This document shows positions 11,505 through 22,113 of a stretch of 64,000 bases of DNA, in pieces. This DNA comes from Nigrospora sphaerica (lineage: Eukaryota; Ascomycota; Sordariomycetes; Amphisphaeriales; Apiosporaceae): positions 3,224,001 to 3,288,000 of the forward strand of contig JAGVVL010000013.1 of NCBI GenBank assembly GCA_018287875.1, in the 5' to 3' direction. The translations under genes and the position numbers were made by a program. Under the pieces are notes generated by a model. The model saw nothing but the letters and a program-made list of their open reading frames with translations, was not told the origin of the DNA and did no database searches. Each line of letters starts with the position of its first letter. The stretch's first letter is position 1.

Positions 11505-13017
11505 GGAGAGGCGGCCGCTGCCAACCCTCCCGGTCGGGGTTCCCGGCTGGGCGGTTCCCTGGCTGATCTCCTTGTTGCCCACTTCTTCTTCTTCTTCCAC
11601 TTCCTTGGGTTGGATGATGGATGCGCTTCTACATATGCCGGCTTGCTTTCCCGTCATGGCGTTGGGGCGTTTCACCTTTGACGAGCCACACGGTTATGTA
11701 TGGCGCTGGCGGATGTTTGACTGATACACGCAATGCCCGAGAGTCCCCCTTCTACGTACAGACCGATGTATGATTTCTTCGTTGCTCTGAAAGGAATATA
11801 TCGGACGATACGCTCGTAATTACTCTCCAGCATATCGACTCTGGTATCTGCTCCTCTTTATAAGTGAAGCGACTCGAAAACCCGCGAGAACGTCTGCCAT
11901 GTGCAGGTGTCTTATGCCAACCCGAAACACCAAAGGGGGTTCGTTTGTTCAACGCCGAATTGCTACTGCTTCCACCGACCACGGCAGACTTGTAGCTATA
12001 CACTTATAGTGATGCTTGTTCACTTGTGGCTTTTCCCTGCCTCAAGTCGTGGCCAACTGTCTTTCTTGGAACGGCACTGCGCAGCTGATGCCTGCTATGC
12101 CATCGCCAGCGGGAATTCGACTGTCTTGTGGCTCCCATATTCATCGTATGGGGGGTACGATGCATCTTCGTAAGCCGCACGCTTTGAAAGGACCCTCGGT
12201 ACCCGGCTCGATTATCTGTTCATGATCAGATCAGCAGCTCTTTGACAGCGAACTGATGGATCACAAGTGCTCGAAGAAGAATTCTCGGGACAAAGAGGCG
12301 CTGGAGATGGCGAGCATTACTTCCCGAGTTAGATCAACTTGGCTGCTTGCCAGTACGACGTTTCTACCAGCCACTGCGGCAGCTCCAAGCAAAACAAGGC
12401 AATCACAAATCCCCCCCGGATGCATTGATCTGTCCTGCAGTGCCATGGACGCGGAGTGACTTATAACGAGGGGAATGTTCGTTTTCCTGGTGAGATGCTG
12501 ACCGTGCCTCAAATATGTAGCATCTGCGCATGGCTACCGCCGCCGGCTAGATATATTTTCAGTCTTCTCTCTCTTTTCGGTTTTATTCTAAAAAGCTGGA
12601 AACCCCATTAACTTCAGGTAAAGAACGACCTCGTATGAAGGCCGGAAAGAATCCGGGGGGTATCAGGAGCCCACGAATTCGGAATCTGTCTGGGTATTCG
12701 GGTTGGCTTGCCACCGAGACGCAGGACGGACCCGCATGTCCCCATGAAAGCCAAAGGATGTGAAGCAATGGAAGCTCCACCCCATGATGGGTTGTTGAAA
12801 CGGGACGGTTTCTATCGGGTATCCCATTCCACAGGCTCAAGTAAAAATCTCCGGCCGACGGAACGATTCCGTTACAAGCCGTCCCGTGTTTCCCAGCCGG
12901 CCCTTCTGTGATGGCTTTTAGGATCGCCTAACCGTCTATCCGCGTTTCCTGAGGATCTGCCAACTTTATAACAGCGGCATTGAAAGAACCGTCCCAGTTT
13001 CAATGCCGTGAGAATAC
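11505..13017. other. Intergenic region, about 1.5 kb
   Basis: No gene recognised. Short ORFs on both strands lack motifs and coding bias. It contains the 3' UTR of the basic protein gene, including a TTC-rich stretch near 11582-11597. Confidence 0.5.
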
Positions 13018-13458
13018 CTAGCGGCTTGGCCTTGGAGCACATGCCGCCTTGGCTCGCCCGACCTCCTCGGTGACCACGTTGACATCGTACGCTTCCAGTC
13101 CCTTAATAAGTATTGACGGCCTGGTAAGCTCCGGCCCAAGCATGATTACGTCTGCCGCGGCGGTGATGAGAAGGTTTTTGGCTGTCCTCGGTCGAAGCGC
13201 GGAGGTGGTGGCGTCGGGGCCGACACGCAGCCCAGCTCCGTCGACGACGACGAATGCGATGCCAAGAGACGTCGTGAAGAGAGTACCCCGACAGCCGCCC
13301 TTGCCTGCCCAACCGCCCCAACAAGTGACAAAAATCACCAACAAACATAATACGGCCGTTGTATGCGAGGCTTGGGGGCGGAGTGCGGCCGCCAGGGGGA
13401 ATGCGACCCCGTCGTCCGGAAGAGGAACGCCGAGCCTCGCCGTCGTGGTGAAGGGCAT
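13018..13458 (-). CDS. Hypothetical 146-aa protein, doubtful
   Basis: Single ORF with a true ATG at 13458 (MPFTTTARLGVPLPDDGVAF). It has one hydrophobic segment, TTAVLCLLVIFVTCWGGWAG (about residues 33-52), suggesting a membrane anchor. The second half (AKNLLITAAADVIMLGPEL, then EAYDVNVVTEEVGRAKAACA) has reasonable G/C-ending codon use. No family recognised. It would be transcribed divergently from the GH7 cellulase 362 bp away. An overlapping 239-codon ORF on the other strand weakens the case. Expression data are needed to accept it. Confidence 0.3.
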   Translation of the reverse strand: MPFTTTARLGVPLPDDGVAFPLAAALRPQASHTTAVLCLLVIFVTCWGGWAGKGGCRGTLFTTSLGIAFVVVDGAGLRVGPDATTSALRPRTAKNLLITAAADVIMLGPELTRPSILIKGLEAYDVNVVTEEVGRAKAACAPRPSR

Positions 13459-13820
13459 TTATCCGGTCGTCCTACTGATCGGCCGACCGCCGATCCCAAC
13501 TCCTCCGGGCAATGGGTCCGGTGACAGGGGTTCCCCATGGGCAAGTATGCGGCCCGTCAAGGGATCTTGTATAGTTCCAAGCCTCTCGGCGGTCTCGGCA
13601 TTGGTGAGGGCACTCGTCGTGAGGGAGCTTCAAGCTCCGTCGTCTTTTCGGCCTCGGGGCGACGGAATCGTGGGTATAAGTAGTCACGACGACGGTGAGG
13701 ATGAAGAAGAACGGCAAGCAACAGCAAGTCAAAACTTCTTGAGCTTCTGCCGTGCTCCCGCCTCCTGACACTTACACCAAAGTCCGCCCAACCGTGCTTT
13801 GCCTCTTTCTACATCTCAAG
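13459..13820 (+). promoter_or_regulatory. Promoter of the GH7 cellobiohydrolase gene
   Basis: A TATA-like element TATAAG occurs at 13675-13680, 141-146 bp before the start codon, and a pyrimidine-rich leader (CTCCCGCCTCC, CTTTGCCTCTTTC) lies between 13757 and 13813. Strongly induced fungal cellulase genes often have such TATA elements. Binding sites for known cellulase regulators were not established. Confidence 0.45.
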
Positions 13821-15442
13821 ATGTTGTCCAAGCTGGCAGTCCTGGCCTCCCTGGTCGCAGGGGGCCTCTCCCAGGGAGTTGGCACGAACAAGGCCGAGGT
13901 GCACCCCAAGCTGACTTGGCAGAAGTGCACGGCGCCCGGCTCCTGCAGCAACGTCAACGGCGAGGTGGTCATCGACTCCAACTGGCGATGGGTGCACAAG
14001 AAGGGCGGCTACGAGAACTGCTACACCGGCAACACGTGGGACTCGTCGGCCTGCCCCGACAACGTGTCCTGCGCGTCCAACTGTGAGCTCGAGGGTGCCG
14101 ACTACGCGGCCACGTACGGCGTGACCACGTCCGGCAACGCCCTCACCATGAAGTTCAAGCAGAACAACAACGTCGGCGCCCGCATGTACCTCATGGCAAA
14201 CAGCGAGAAGTACGAGATGTTCAAGATGAACGGCAACGAAATCGCCTTCGATGTCGAGAACGGCGAAATCGGCTGCGGCCTGAACGGCGCCGTCTACTTT
14301 GTCTCCATGGATGAAGACGGTGGCAAGGCCCGCTCGCCCGGCAACAAGGCCGGCGCCAAGTACGGGTAAGTTGACGCGGAAACCCGTAGTATTTTCGGGC
14401 TTGCGGCATGGAAACGGTTGCTGATGGCATCGGGCAGTACCGGATACTGCGACTCGCAGTGTGCCCGCGACCTCAAGTGGATCGACGGCAAGGTAAGCAA
14501 GGATTCCCGGGCCCGAAACGAGCGAGCTTTGGCCCTAATGGTGTACTGAATAGGGCAACGCCGAAGGCTGGCAGCCGTCTCCGTCGGATGTGAACTCGGG
14601 TGTTGGCAAGTTCGGCTCCTGCTGCGCCGAGATGGACCTGTGGGAGGCCAACCGCGAGTCTTTCGCCCTGACGCCTCACCCCTGCGAAACGTCGGGATAT
14701 GTCGTCTGCGAGGACTCCACGTGCGGCGGAACCTACAGCGACGAGCGCTACAACGGGCAGTGCGATCCCGACGGTTGCGACCTGAACCCCTTCCGCCACC
14801 TCAACACCGACTTCTACGGTGTGGGCAAGACGGTCGATACCAGCAAGAAGTTCACCGTCGTCACGCAGTTCCACGGCTCCGGGTCCAACCTCGACAGCAT
14901 CAACCAGTACTTCATCCAAGACGGCGTCCGCATCGACGTCCCCGAGTCCAAGCACGCCGAGATCCCCGGCGGCAACGTCATCAACGAGGAGTTCTGCGAC
15001 GCCCAGAAGGAACTGTTCGGCGACAACATGCGCTACCAGGAGCTCGGCGGGCTGAGGCAGATGGGTGATGCCACCGGCGCCGGCATGGTGCTGGTCATGT
15101 CCATCTGGGACGATGTAAGGCGCCCCCGCGTGCGCGCCGCCGAGAGAGGAGGCCGGTCGCTGACGTTTTCTTCTTCTCCCAGGGCTACTCGAGCATGCTG
15201 TGGCTCGACGGCGAGTACTACCCGCTGGAGCGCGACGCCAGCGAGCCCGGTACGTGTGTCCCAATGCCCACGAGGGCGTCTCCCGAAACGTCTACTAACA
15301 CGGCCCCACAGGTGTCGCCCGTGGCACTTGCCCCGTCGACGGCAGCAGCGACCCCTCTAGCGTCCGCCAAAAGTTCGCCAATGCCAAGGTCACCTACAGC
15401 AACTTCAAGTTCGGCCCCATCGGCTCGACCTACGACGTCTAA
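13821..15442 (+). CDS. Secreted GH7 cellobiohydrolase, catalytic domain only
   Basis: Processive exoglucanase releasing cellobiose from cellulose chain ends. Five exons, 13821-14365, 14438-14492, 14554-15114, 15183-15249 and 15312-15442, give 452 aa. A signal peptide ([19 protein letters not shown]) is followed by the GH7 start LTWQKC. The catalytic signature is [11 protein letters not shown], with nucleophile Glu226, Asp228 and acid/base Glu231 all present. Other family hallmarks include [47 protein letters not shown] and the terminal [10 protein letters not shown]. The insert lengths fit a tunnel-forming cellobiohydrolase better than an open-cleft endoglucanase. There is no linker or CBM1 after the catalytic domain; the stop follows directly. 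Neighbours are a HET gene and a pectin-degrading enzyme. Exo rather than endo action is inferred. Confidence 0.93.
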
Positions 15443-16235
15443 GTGCCAGCACCGAGACAAGGCGTGGGCGCTGGGCGCCGGTAGCGCGTCCTTTGTAGAT
15501 AGCTTCTTCCCCGTTGGTGGCGCGTGCTCGTGGCAGCCGCTGAACCGCGGGTTCCAGTATATACCATTGTGTGCCGAGGCCCTGCTTTCGATTGCTTCCG
15601 TACTCGAAAATACAAAAACTCTCGTTGCTATGTCGTCGATTCTGTGTCCGATCCCCTTTACGGTAGACCGATGTGTATGTCGTGGGGGATCTGATCGACG
15701 GAAGGCGAGGGGATAGATCATGCCACCTCGCATCGTGTTTTCCAATGCCAGTTGGGCAGTGCTACGGAACGATTGGCAGGCAGTCAGCAGGCTGGTGAGC
15801 GCTAACCAATAATTGGGCGGAGGCGGAGTCATCGCTCACGCCCGCCTAGGCCCTAATGGGACGTCGAAGTAGCACCAAATAGGGCGTCCGCCATAACTAT
15901 CCCGCCACCGCTCCAGCCGTTCAAGGCCTCGACGATTACTTGCAGATATCGACCCCGACCCCGCTCCGCACCGCTTATTTTAATTCTGGGGGGCTGAGCT
16001 TCTCACAGCCCCCAAACTCGGTAGTGGAGGAGCGGCCCAGCGAATTAGCACGCTTCACCCACCCTGGCTAACCAAGACCCGTTCGGCATGGGGTGCTCGT
16101 CGAGGGCGCTGAAAAAGTCCCAACCTTCGGCCGTATTTCGACTTCCTTGCAAGACCGTGGCCTCCAAGGTCGTCGCCCAACGTCCCAGCATGCGTGGTTC
16201 TTGAGACGTCGTCGGCGCGACCGCCCCCAGTCAGA
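15443..16235. other. Intergenic region between GH7 and HET genes
   Basis: Holds the GH7 3' UTR and the HET promoter. No coding ORF is supported; the antisense ORF at 15218-15832 overlaps the GH7 end and lacks motifs. A GGCTAA word is present near 16064. Confidence 0.5.
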
Positions 16236-18134
16236 ATGACCATCAACTCATTCCCGGGCTCGCGGGAATCGGCCGAATCCGTGGCCCCTTGCGATCTGGA
16301 CCCGCGCATGTCCATGTTAATCAACACCACATCCCTTAGCTTCGAGCAATACATGCCCCTCGAGCGCGCCGTCTTTGGCAACTGGGAGCCGCCCACGTCT
16401 CAGCGCAGAGGAAAGGCAGCCCGCAGAGAGAGCCATGAGCTGGAGAAGGCGAAAGATTTCTGCTATCCGTCATTCGCGGGCCGAGACCGCATCCGTCTGA
16501 TTTCCCTCACCGCTGGCGCAGATGACGAGCCCATCAGATGCCACCTCAACATGCTGCCCATCAACAGGAAACATCTGAACTACAAGTGTCTCTCCTACTG
16601 CTGGGGGCCACTCACGTGCGACCACTTCATCCTCATCCGGACGGGCAAGGGTGGGGAGTACGGCAAATTCCGTGTGACGGAAAACCTACACACTGCGCTC
16701 AGAGTCCTTCGGAACAGGAAGTACAGCTTGTCGATATGGATCGATCAAATCTGCATAAACCAGGCCGACAAGCAAGAGAAAGAGATCCAGCTCGAGCTGC
16801 TGCATACCATCTTCCACCAGGCACGCGAGGTCATTATCTGGCTGGGGGAGGAGGCGGACAGGAGTGATCAGCTCTGCGAATATGCGAAGAAACAACGGCG
16901 CGGCGGGTTCGACACCAGAAAGGCCGAATTGGGTCGCATTTTGACGTCTCGTCAAGTTCACGACGCACTCCAGAGCCTTTTACTCAGGGATTGGTTCTCG
17001 CGCGTGTGGGTGATTGGCGAAACGGTACTGGCAAAACAAGTTACCATTCAATGCGGCCGTTCCCAGATGAGCTGGGACAGCCTTGTCAAGTTGGTACGGG
17101 ACATGCCCACCGTCACTTCTCCCGGATTTGATAAGCAATTCTCCCTGCTGGGCAACAAGCGTCAACGCATCGGCCTGATGGCCCAGATGCGACAGCACAA
17201 TGAACCTTCCGAAGGCCTGCTGACCGAAACCCGGCGGCCCGAGTCCGACATCACTCACTTCCTCGTCATGGCCAAGGCTAGCGAGGCCACTATCCGGCAT
17301 GACAAGGTCTACGCCTTCAAAAACATGACCACCATCGCGACACCCGTCAACTACGACGAAGAGCCCGAGAAGCTGTACATCGACGCGATCAAAAAGCACA
17401 TCATTGCCATTCAATCTGGCGGTTGCCACAGAAACGAGACGGAGGCAACTCGACTTGCCAGAGAAGCGTTCCAGCTTACTAGTATCCTGTACAGCGCGGG
17501 TAAACTGAGCCAACAGCTTTCCGGGCTCCCATCCTGGGCGCCAGATTGGACGGCAGCATGGACTCTGGCACCTTTGTGGTGCCGACCCTCATACTGCGTC
17601 GAAAAGGGGCAGGGGAGACAAAAGCAGATTCCCTTACGCGGCACCTTTCGCGCCGGCGGAGACGATTTGAGGACCTTCGAACTGCAATCGTTCCGGGGCT
17701 TTTCTGGTCTTCTCCTATCCGTAATCTCACTGGACACCATCGTATCAGTCACTGAAATAAGTCCACCGTCGACACCGGCGCTTTCATCTTCATCACTGCT
17801 GTCCAACCCGATTACCGAGACGAATCATGCCCTTAGTACCCCGGAAATACGTTACGGTCGGGTATGTTTTGAGACGAGGCAAGGTTACCGAGGTCTGGCG
17901 CCCCCAGGAATCGTGCCCAGTGACGCCGTGGCCATCATTCTGGGGGGGGATGTCCCCGTCGTTCTGCGGCACCGGCCCTTGCCCGAACCTTCCAACCCAC
18001 AGGATGGGGGTTTAGAAGCCTACGAACTCCTCTGCGATTGCCTGGTAGAATCGGCCGATGTCATGAGCGGCGGTATCGTGTGGCAGTCCATGCGAGACGG
18101 CCTCGATCAGGTACAGGATGTCATTCTGGTGTGA
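16236..18134 (+). CDS. HET-domain (heterokaryon incompatibility) protein
   Basis: Intronless gene of 632 aa. HET domains act in non-self recognition and programmed cell death in filamentous fungi; most paralogues are uncharacterised. The three conserved HET blocks are clear: YKCLSYCWG (116-124), the ALRVLRNRKYSLSIWIDQICINQ region (to about 176), and AREVIIWLGEEADRSD (about 196-211). The C-terminal part carries the usual tail motif (CFETRQGYRGLAP, then DAVAIILGGDVPVVLR). No NACHT, WD40 or other partner domain is fused. The start was set at the first ATG in frame (MTINSFPGSRES); the frame is open about 40 bp further upstream without an ATG. It sits between two secreted polysaccharidases and ends 277 bp from the convergent GH28 gene. 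Identity is secure; ligand and role are unknown. Confidence 0.92.
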   Translation: MTINSFPGSRESAESVAPCDLDPRMSMLINTTSLSFEQYMPLERAVFGNWEPPTSQRRGKAARRESHELEKAKDFCYPSFAGRDRIRLISLTAGADDEPIRCHLNMLPINRKHLNYKCLSYCWGPLTCDHFILIRTGKGGEYGKFRVTENLHTALRVLRNRKYSLSIWIDQICINQADKQEKEIQLELLHTIFHQAREVIIWLGEEADRSDQLCEYAKKQRRGGFDTRKAELGRILTSRQVHDALQSLLLRDWFSRVWVIGETVLAKQVTIQCGRSQMSWDSLVKLVRDMPTVTSPGFDKQFSLLGNKRQRIGLMAQMRQHNEPSEGLLTETRRPESDITHFLVMAKASEATIRHDKVYAFKNMTTIATPVNYDEEPEKLYIDAIKKHIIAIQSGGCHRNETEATRLAREAFQLTSILYSAGKLSQQLSGLPSWAPDWTAAWTLAPLWCRPSYCVEKGQGRQKQIPLRGTFRAGGDDLRTFELQSFRGFSGLLLSVISLDTIVSVTEISPPSTPALSSSSLLSNPITETNHALSTPEIRYGRVCFETRQGYRGLAPPGIVPSDAVAIILGGDVPVVLRHRPLPEPSNPQDGGLEAYELLCDCLVESADVMSGGIVWQSMRDGLDQVQDVILV

Positions 18135-18410
18135 GATGGCCGTCACTCGTGGGTTCGCTTCACCGACTTCAGGCATGCTTACAGCATTGAGACTGTGTCA
18201 ACCAGCTGGGTCACCCGACAGTGCTCGAGTGACGGCCAGTTGTCCAGGCCCCACCGGTCACTCGAAAGCACCCTTTGGAACCTGATGATAGCCCGGCAGC
18301 AACCAGTCATCCCTTGTGTCGGCGGCATATGCGACCGGCAACGCTCAAGGTGTGGGTGTATTATCACTACGTCAACACGGGCCGTAACAACCACCACATC
18401 ATCTACCCTT

Positions 18411-19818
18411 TTACCGGTTGTTCTCCTCCCACGTGGGGCCGGTGCACGTGAATCCCTTGGGAGCAGCCACGTTATCGCACAGGTAGCTCGCCGGAGCCGT
18501 GCCGTTGACGGTGTCGATGAGATCTACACCCTCGATCTCAATGCCGGTACAGGGGCTGGCCGCACTGCACTGTATAGCAGCAACGACGTCGCTGGTGGTG
18601 TCGCCGTGCCAGTTCTCGATGCGCAGATCGCGGATGTTGAACTCGGACGTGTCGCAATTTCCGCTGGCGTCGTTGTAGCTGGTGCACTGCGTGACGGCGA
18701 AGATGCCCGTCGCGTTGTGCAGCGTGAAGTTGGAAAAGGTCATATTGGCGGCATACCCTTTGCCACCGCCGCCGCCGTTGGGTGGGAAGCCAGCTTGGAT
18801 GCCGGTCCACGTCTTGACGTACGCGCCGTAACGCATGTGGTTGATCTCGATGTTGCGCGCCGTCAAGTTCTCAATGATTTCATAGTCATCGGGGTACTGG
18901 CCAATGCTGCCGATGGCCACACCGAGGCCGGTGTAAAACTTGCAGTCCTCAATCAGGATGTTGGTTGAGTTGGCCTTGAGAGCGATGGAGTCGTCGCCAT
19001 TGTCCACGGTCCATCTGCGGAAGGTTATGTTGTTGGCATAGACGGTGTCGGCGCCATCCGTCTGTATTGGCCAGTTAGTCGGCTGAGCAGGTTAGGCTGG
19101 GCAGCGCGGCTTACGTTCAACGACGAGAAGTCGAAACCGACCTCCTGCTTGGTGTCGGTGCTGTTGACATAGATGTCCTCGAGCAGGATGTTTTCAGAGT
19201 GGATGACGGTGATGGTCCTACCGTTTTCCGTCAGCATGCTGCGTCTGCCGGCGGGGTTCCGGGTTCAACATACCACATCTGGCTCTGGACGAAACGAATG
19301 CCCTCAAACACGCTGTCACGGGTTCCCGTGACCGTGATGGAGTGGGGGCGCCCGGGGTAGTTGTTCGTGCCGTTCACAAAGTCGTACCACACCTGGCCGT
19401 TGCCGTCCAGGGTGCCCAGGCCGTGCCCGTTCCATCGAATGTCGTCGCCGCCAAATAACCACGCCGAGGACTGGTTCTGGTAGCCCACGGGCAAGGAATT
19501 GTTGAGCCAGTAGTCGATGTTCTGATCCCACAGCAGCGTGGTGTTGTACATGTCGATGTCGACATGGCTCAGCCCCGTCGTGTTCATAACGGTGTTGATG
19601 TTGTACGTTCCGTTCCGGAAGACGATCTTCCCGCGAGGACTCTCTGCGTCGTTGTGGCCGCAGGCCTCAAAGGCGCCCTGGATGCCTGGCGCCGCATTGG
19701 AGCCGTCGGGCGGGATATCGACGACACAGACATTTCCGGGTCTGTTGGCGCGCGACTGTTGGACCGACGCGGCGCCGGCGGCGGGCACCAGAAGGGCAGC
19801 AAGAAGCTGGTTGAACAT
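18411..19818 (-). CDS. Secreted GH28 glycoside hydrolase, exopolygalacturonase-like
   Basis: Pectin-degrading right-handed beta-helix enzyme of 432 aa. Exons 19818-19274, 19217-19115 and 19061-18411 (introns of 56 and 53 bp) join in frame, restoring SQMWTITVIHSENILL and FSSLNTDGADT. A signal peptide (MFNQLLAALLVPAAGAAS) and numerous N-glycosylation sequons are present. GH28 active-site blocks are NTDG (216-219), GDDSIALK (238-245) and VKTWTG, supplying the catalytic aspartates and the substrate-binding Lys. The block that in endopolygalacturonases reads GHGxSxGS is here GLGVAIGSIGQY, with Leu at the usual His position. Together with the long GFPPNGGGGGKG loop this points to an exo-acting clade (exopolygalacturonase or relative). 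Substrate specificity (galacturonan or rhamnogalacturonan) cannot be told by eye. Confidence 0.88.
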
Positions 19819-21549
19819 GCTGGGCAGGCAGAAGCAGGAGGCTCGGGGGGGTTCAGAGTGCCTTGAGGTCGGGAGCCGGCTGCTAGCTGTGCCTGCCGAC
19901 CGCCATTTATACCTACACAGATGCGGCCCCGGCTCACGATGAATTACACGATCAGGCGACCGGCATCATTTGCCGACGCGAGGGAGACCCGGAGAGGTCG
20001 GGGAGAACCCATCTGCAGAGTACGACGCCGCTCATTGGCATTGGCTTAGGCAGGGCGATGCCGGGCTATGAGATCATCGTCCCCGGGGATTCCCGCAGAA
20101 GGTTTGAAAGGTAGCAGCATGGTGGATACGGGGTATCCAGCCTGCGATGCCGATCGTATGGGGGGGGCTTAGGTGATAGAAATGCACATGGAGGACGCGA
20201 CGTCCCCCTATATGACTCGACGTCCGAGGCGGCTCCAAAATGAGGTAAGGCGAGAAGGCGCCAAAGGCCAGAAAATACCTTTTCCGGATCTGTGGCACGA
20301 TGCCGCTCAACCTCCGGACGCAGCACAGACCCGACATTTAGTTACCTCTAGTTTCCGCTCTTCGATCATGCGGACGAGGAGGACGAGGTCTTTTTCGTCC
20401 GGCGCAGGTGACGCCGGCAACTTTCGGTCTGAGGATTCCAGAACATGGCGGCTGCCGCCACGAATACGCAACTCTCAGTAGTGCTTCGTCCGGCCTCTTC
20501 AAGACAAGGCAGGGTTCTGCCACCGGGACAGCTGGGGGATCCTGGGGTTCGGAACTTTCCCTCGGCTACATGAGCGATCTCGGTTGCTAGGTTGCTGGGT
20601 CACTGTCGACACACCTGTGTCAGCCAGTGTTCAGCCCCCCACGCCCACAATTCCTTTCTGCCCTTGGGGAATGGCGAGCCGAAAAGACGAGGGTTGACAA
20701 ACTTGTAAAGCCTTTCCAGCACCCGCGAGACGCGACCACCCCCTGTGGGGGGTCAAAGGGGAGGAGGAGAATTTGTGGGCGTGTCACCGTCCACTAACGG
20801 GGAGCCCCGCCAAATCTGCCTTGGTTTTGCGGGCGGGTTTTCAAGGTCACCCCAATTCCAGGCGGCAACACCCCCGTGGGAAACCCCCGCGGGTTTTTTG
20901 ATGGCATGGCGGGTCATCTTGGGGCTTACTGGGAATAGGTGCGGGGGGCTTGACCGCGACAAGCACCGCTAAGCGTTTTGCGCCCCGCCGGCCGCCCGGC
21001 TCGGCCGCCAGGCAAGGCTCTCTGGGCGGCCCTAGGCAACCGCCGGTGCCCGTCCCGGGGGGGGGGGCATTGGAGGGGACAACATGTCGGGGATCCATCC
21101 CTCGGCTGGAGCGAGTCCTATAACTACTACTACGACGACGTACGCACGTGAGGGGTGGGGGCAAAACACGGCGGAGAAGTGGCCGACAAAAACTAGTTGT
21201 AAACACAAGTTTGCTGCTTGTCGTTGATCGTTCCCCGATTTGCGTACATGTTGTTTTGCCGGATCCGCGGTTCGGCCGTTTAGCGCCTTGTTTTCACCCG
21301 CCGGGAGGCCCGTATGACGACAAAGGGGAGCTCCGGGTCGGAGTTGGCCCGACTGTGGAGTGGTGTGTCACGATAGTGTGGGATATGAAATGGGACTTGA
21401 GAGAAGATGAGTAGAAATCAAGCAACAGGTACCGTACATGCTGGCGGAGTGGGGGGTATCTTTTCCAAGTCACAATACACACGGCCTCGCCCGAGACGGC
21501 CCACCTCACCAGCCACCAACGACCAACTCGGGCCTCCGGAACTACTTCG
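19819..21549. other. Intergenic region, GH28 promoter side
   Basis: Contains the GH28 promoter (TATA element listed separately), then GC-rich sequence with no credible coding ORF. A G-run (about G11) occurs near 21057-21067. Confidence 0.5.
19905..19911 (-). promoter_or_regulatory. TATA box of the GH28 gene
   Basis: Perfect TATAAAT on the minus strand, 87-93 bp upstream of the GH28 start codon. The position and the secreted, presumably inducible product make a functional TATA box likely. Confidence 0.6.
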
Positions 21550-22113
21550 TCATGTTGGCCGACCGATGCCCACGGCGCGGGACAACACACCAGCATCGGC
21601 CACCTTCTCTTTCACGGCACCTCGTCCCGAGGAGGTGGCCACATCCTCCCGTTTTCCCCTCCCCCATGCTTTCCTCCGGCCCGCCGTCTTGACCGCTCCG
21701 GCCCGACGGGGGGACGGCTCCTCAGCGCCGCTCCCGCTCGGCGGCAGTCGCGGACGCGGGGGCCGAGGCGTCGTCGTCTCGGGACGGGGCGCGCACGGCG
21801 GTTCGCCGGCCGCGGGTTTCTTTGGCGGCGAGGGCGGCGGCGGGGCCAGCTCGATGGTGCCGACGGGCCCCAGCAGGCGGTCCTCGACGGGGTTGCGGGC
21901 GGCGCCGGCGAGGCGGGCGGTCAGGGCGCCGGCGGCGAGGGCGAGGGCGGGCGCGCCCCGCAGCACCGGCGGCAGCGCCCCCTGGAGGTGGCGCAGCCGG
22001 GCCAGGCGGCCCAGCTCGGTGCGCAGGTCGGGCGGCGGCCGGGCGGGCATCGTGGGCTGCGTGCGTGTGCGCAAAGCGACGCCCTGGGCCGGGGGGGCGA
22101 GGGGGGCAGGCAT
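21550..22113 (-). CDS. Hypothetical GC-rich ORF, 187 aa, doubtful
   Basis: ORF starting MPAPLAPPAQGVALRTRTQP with a second ATG at residue 22 (MPARPPPDLRTELGRLARLR). Residues 22-90 have strong G/C third positions and look helical and Leu/Ala/Arg-rich (RHLQGALPPVLRGAPALALA), then a proline-rich region follows. After about residue 105 another frame reads more naturally (SRDDDASAPASATAAERERR then stop), so the true end may differ or an intron may be present. An opposite-strand ORF overlaps fully. No family recognised. Confidence 0.25.
   Translation of the reverse strand: MPAPLAPPAQGVALRTRTQPTMPARPPPDLRTELGRLARLRHLQGALPPVLRGAPALALAAGALTARLAGAARNPVEDRLLGPVGTIELAPPPPSPPKKPAAGEPPCAPRPETTTPRPPRPRLPPSGSGAEEPSPRRAGAVKTAGRRKAWGRGKREDVATSSGRGAVKEKVADAGVLSRAVGIGRPT

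Noticed and set aside
14473..15264. 263-aa minus-strand ORF opposite the GH7 gene
   Set aside because: Exact antisense of GH7 exon 3; composition mirrors the sense codons and no family is recognisable.
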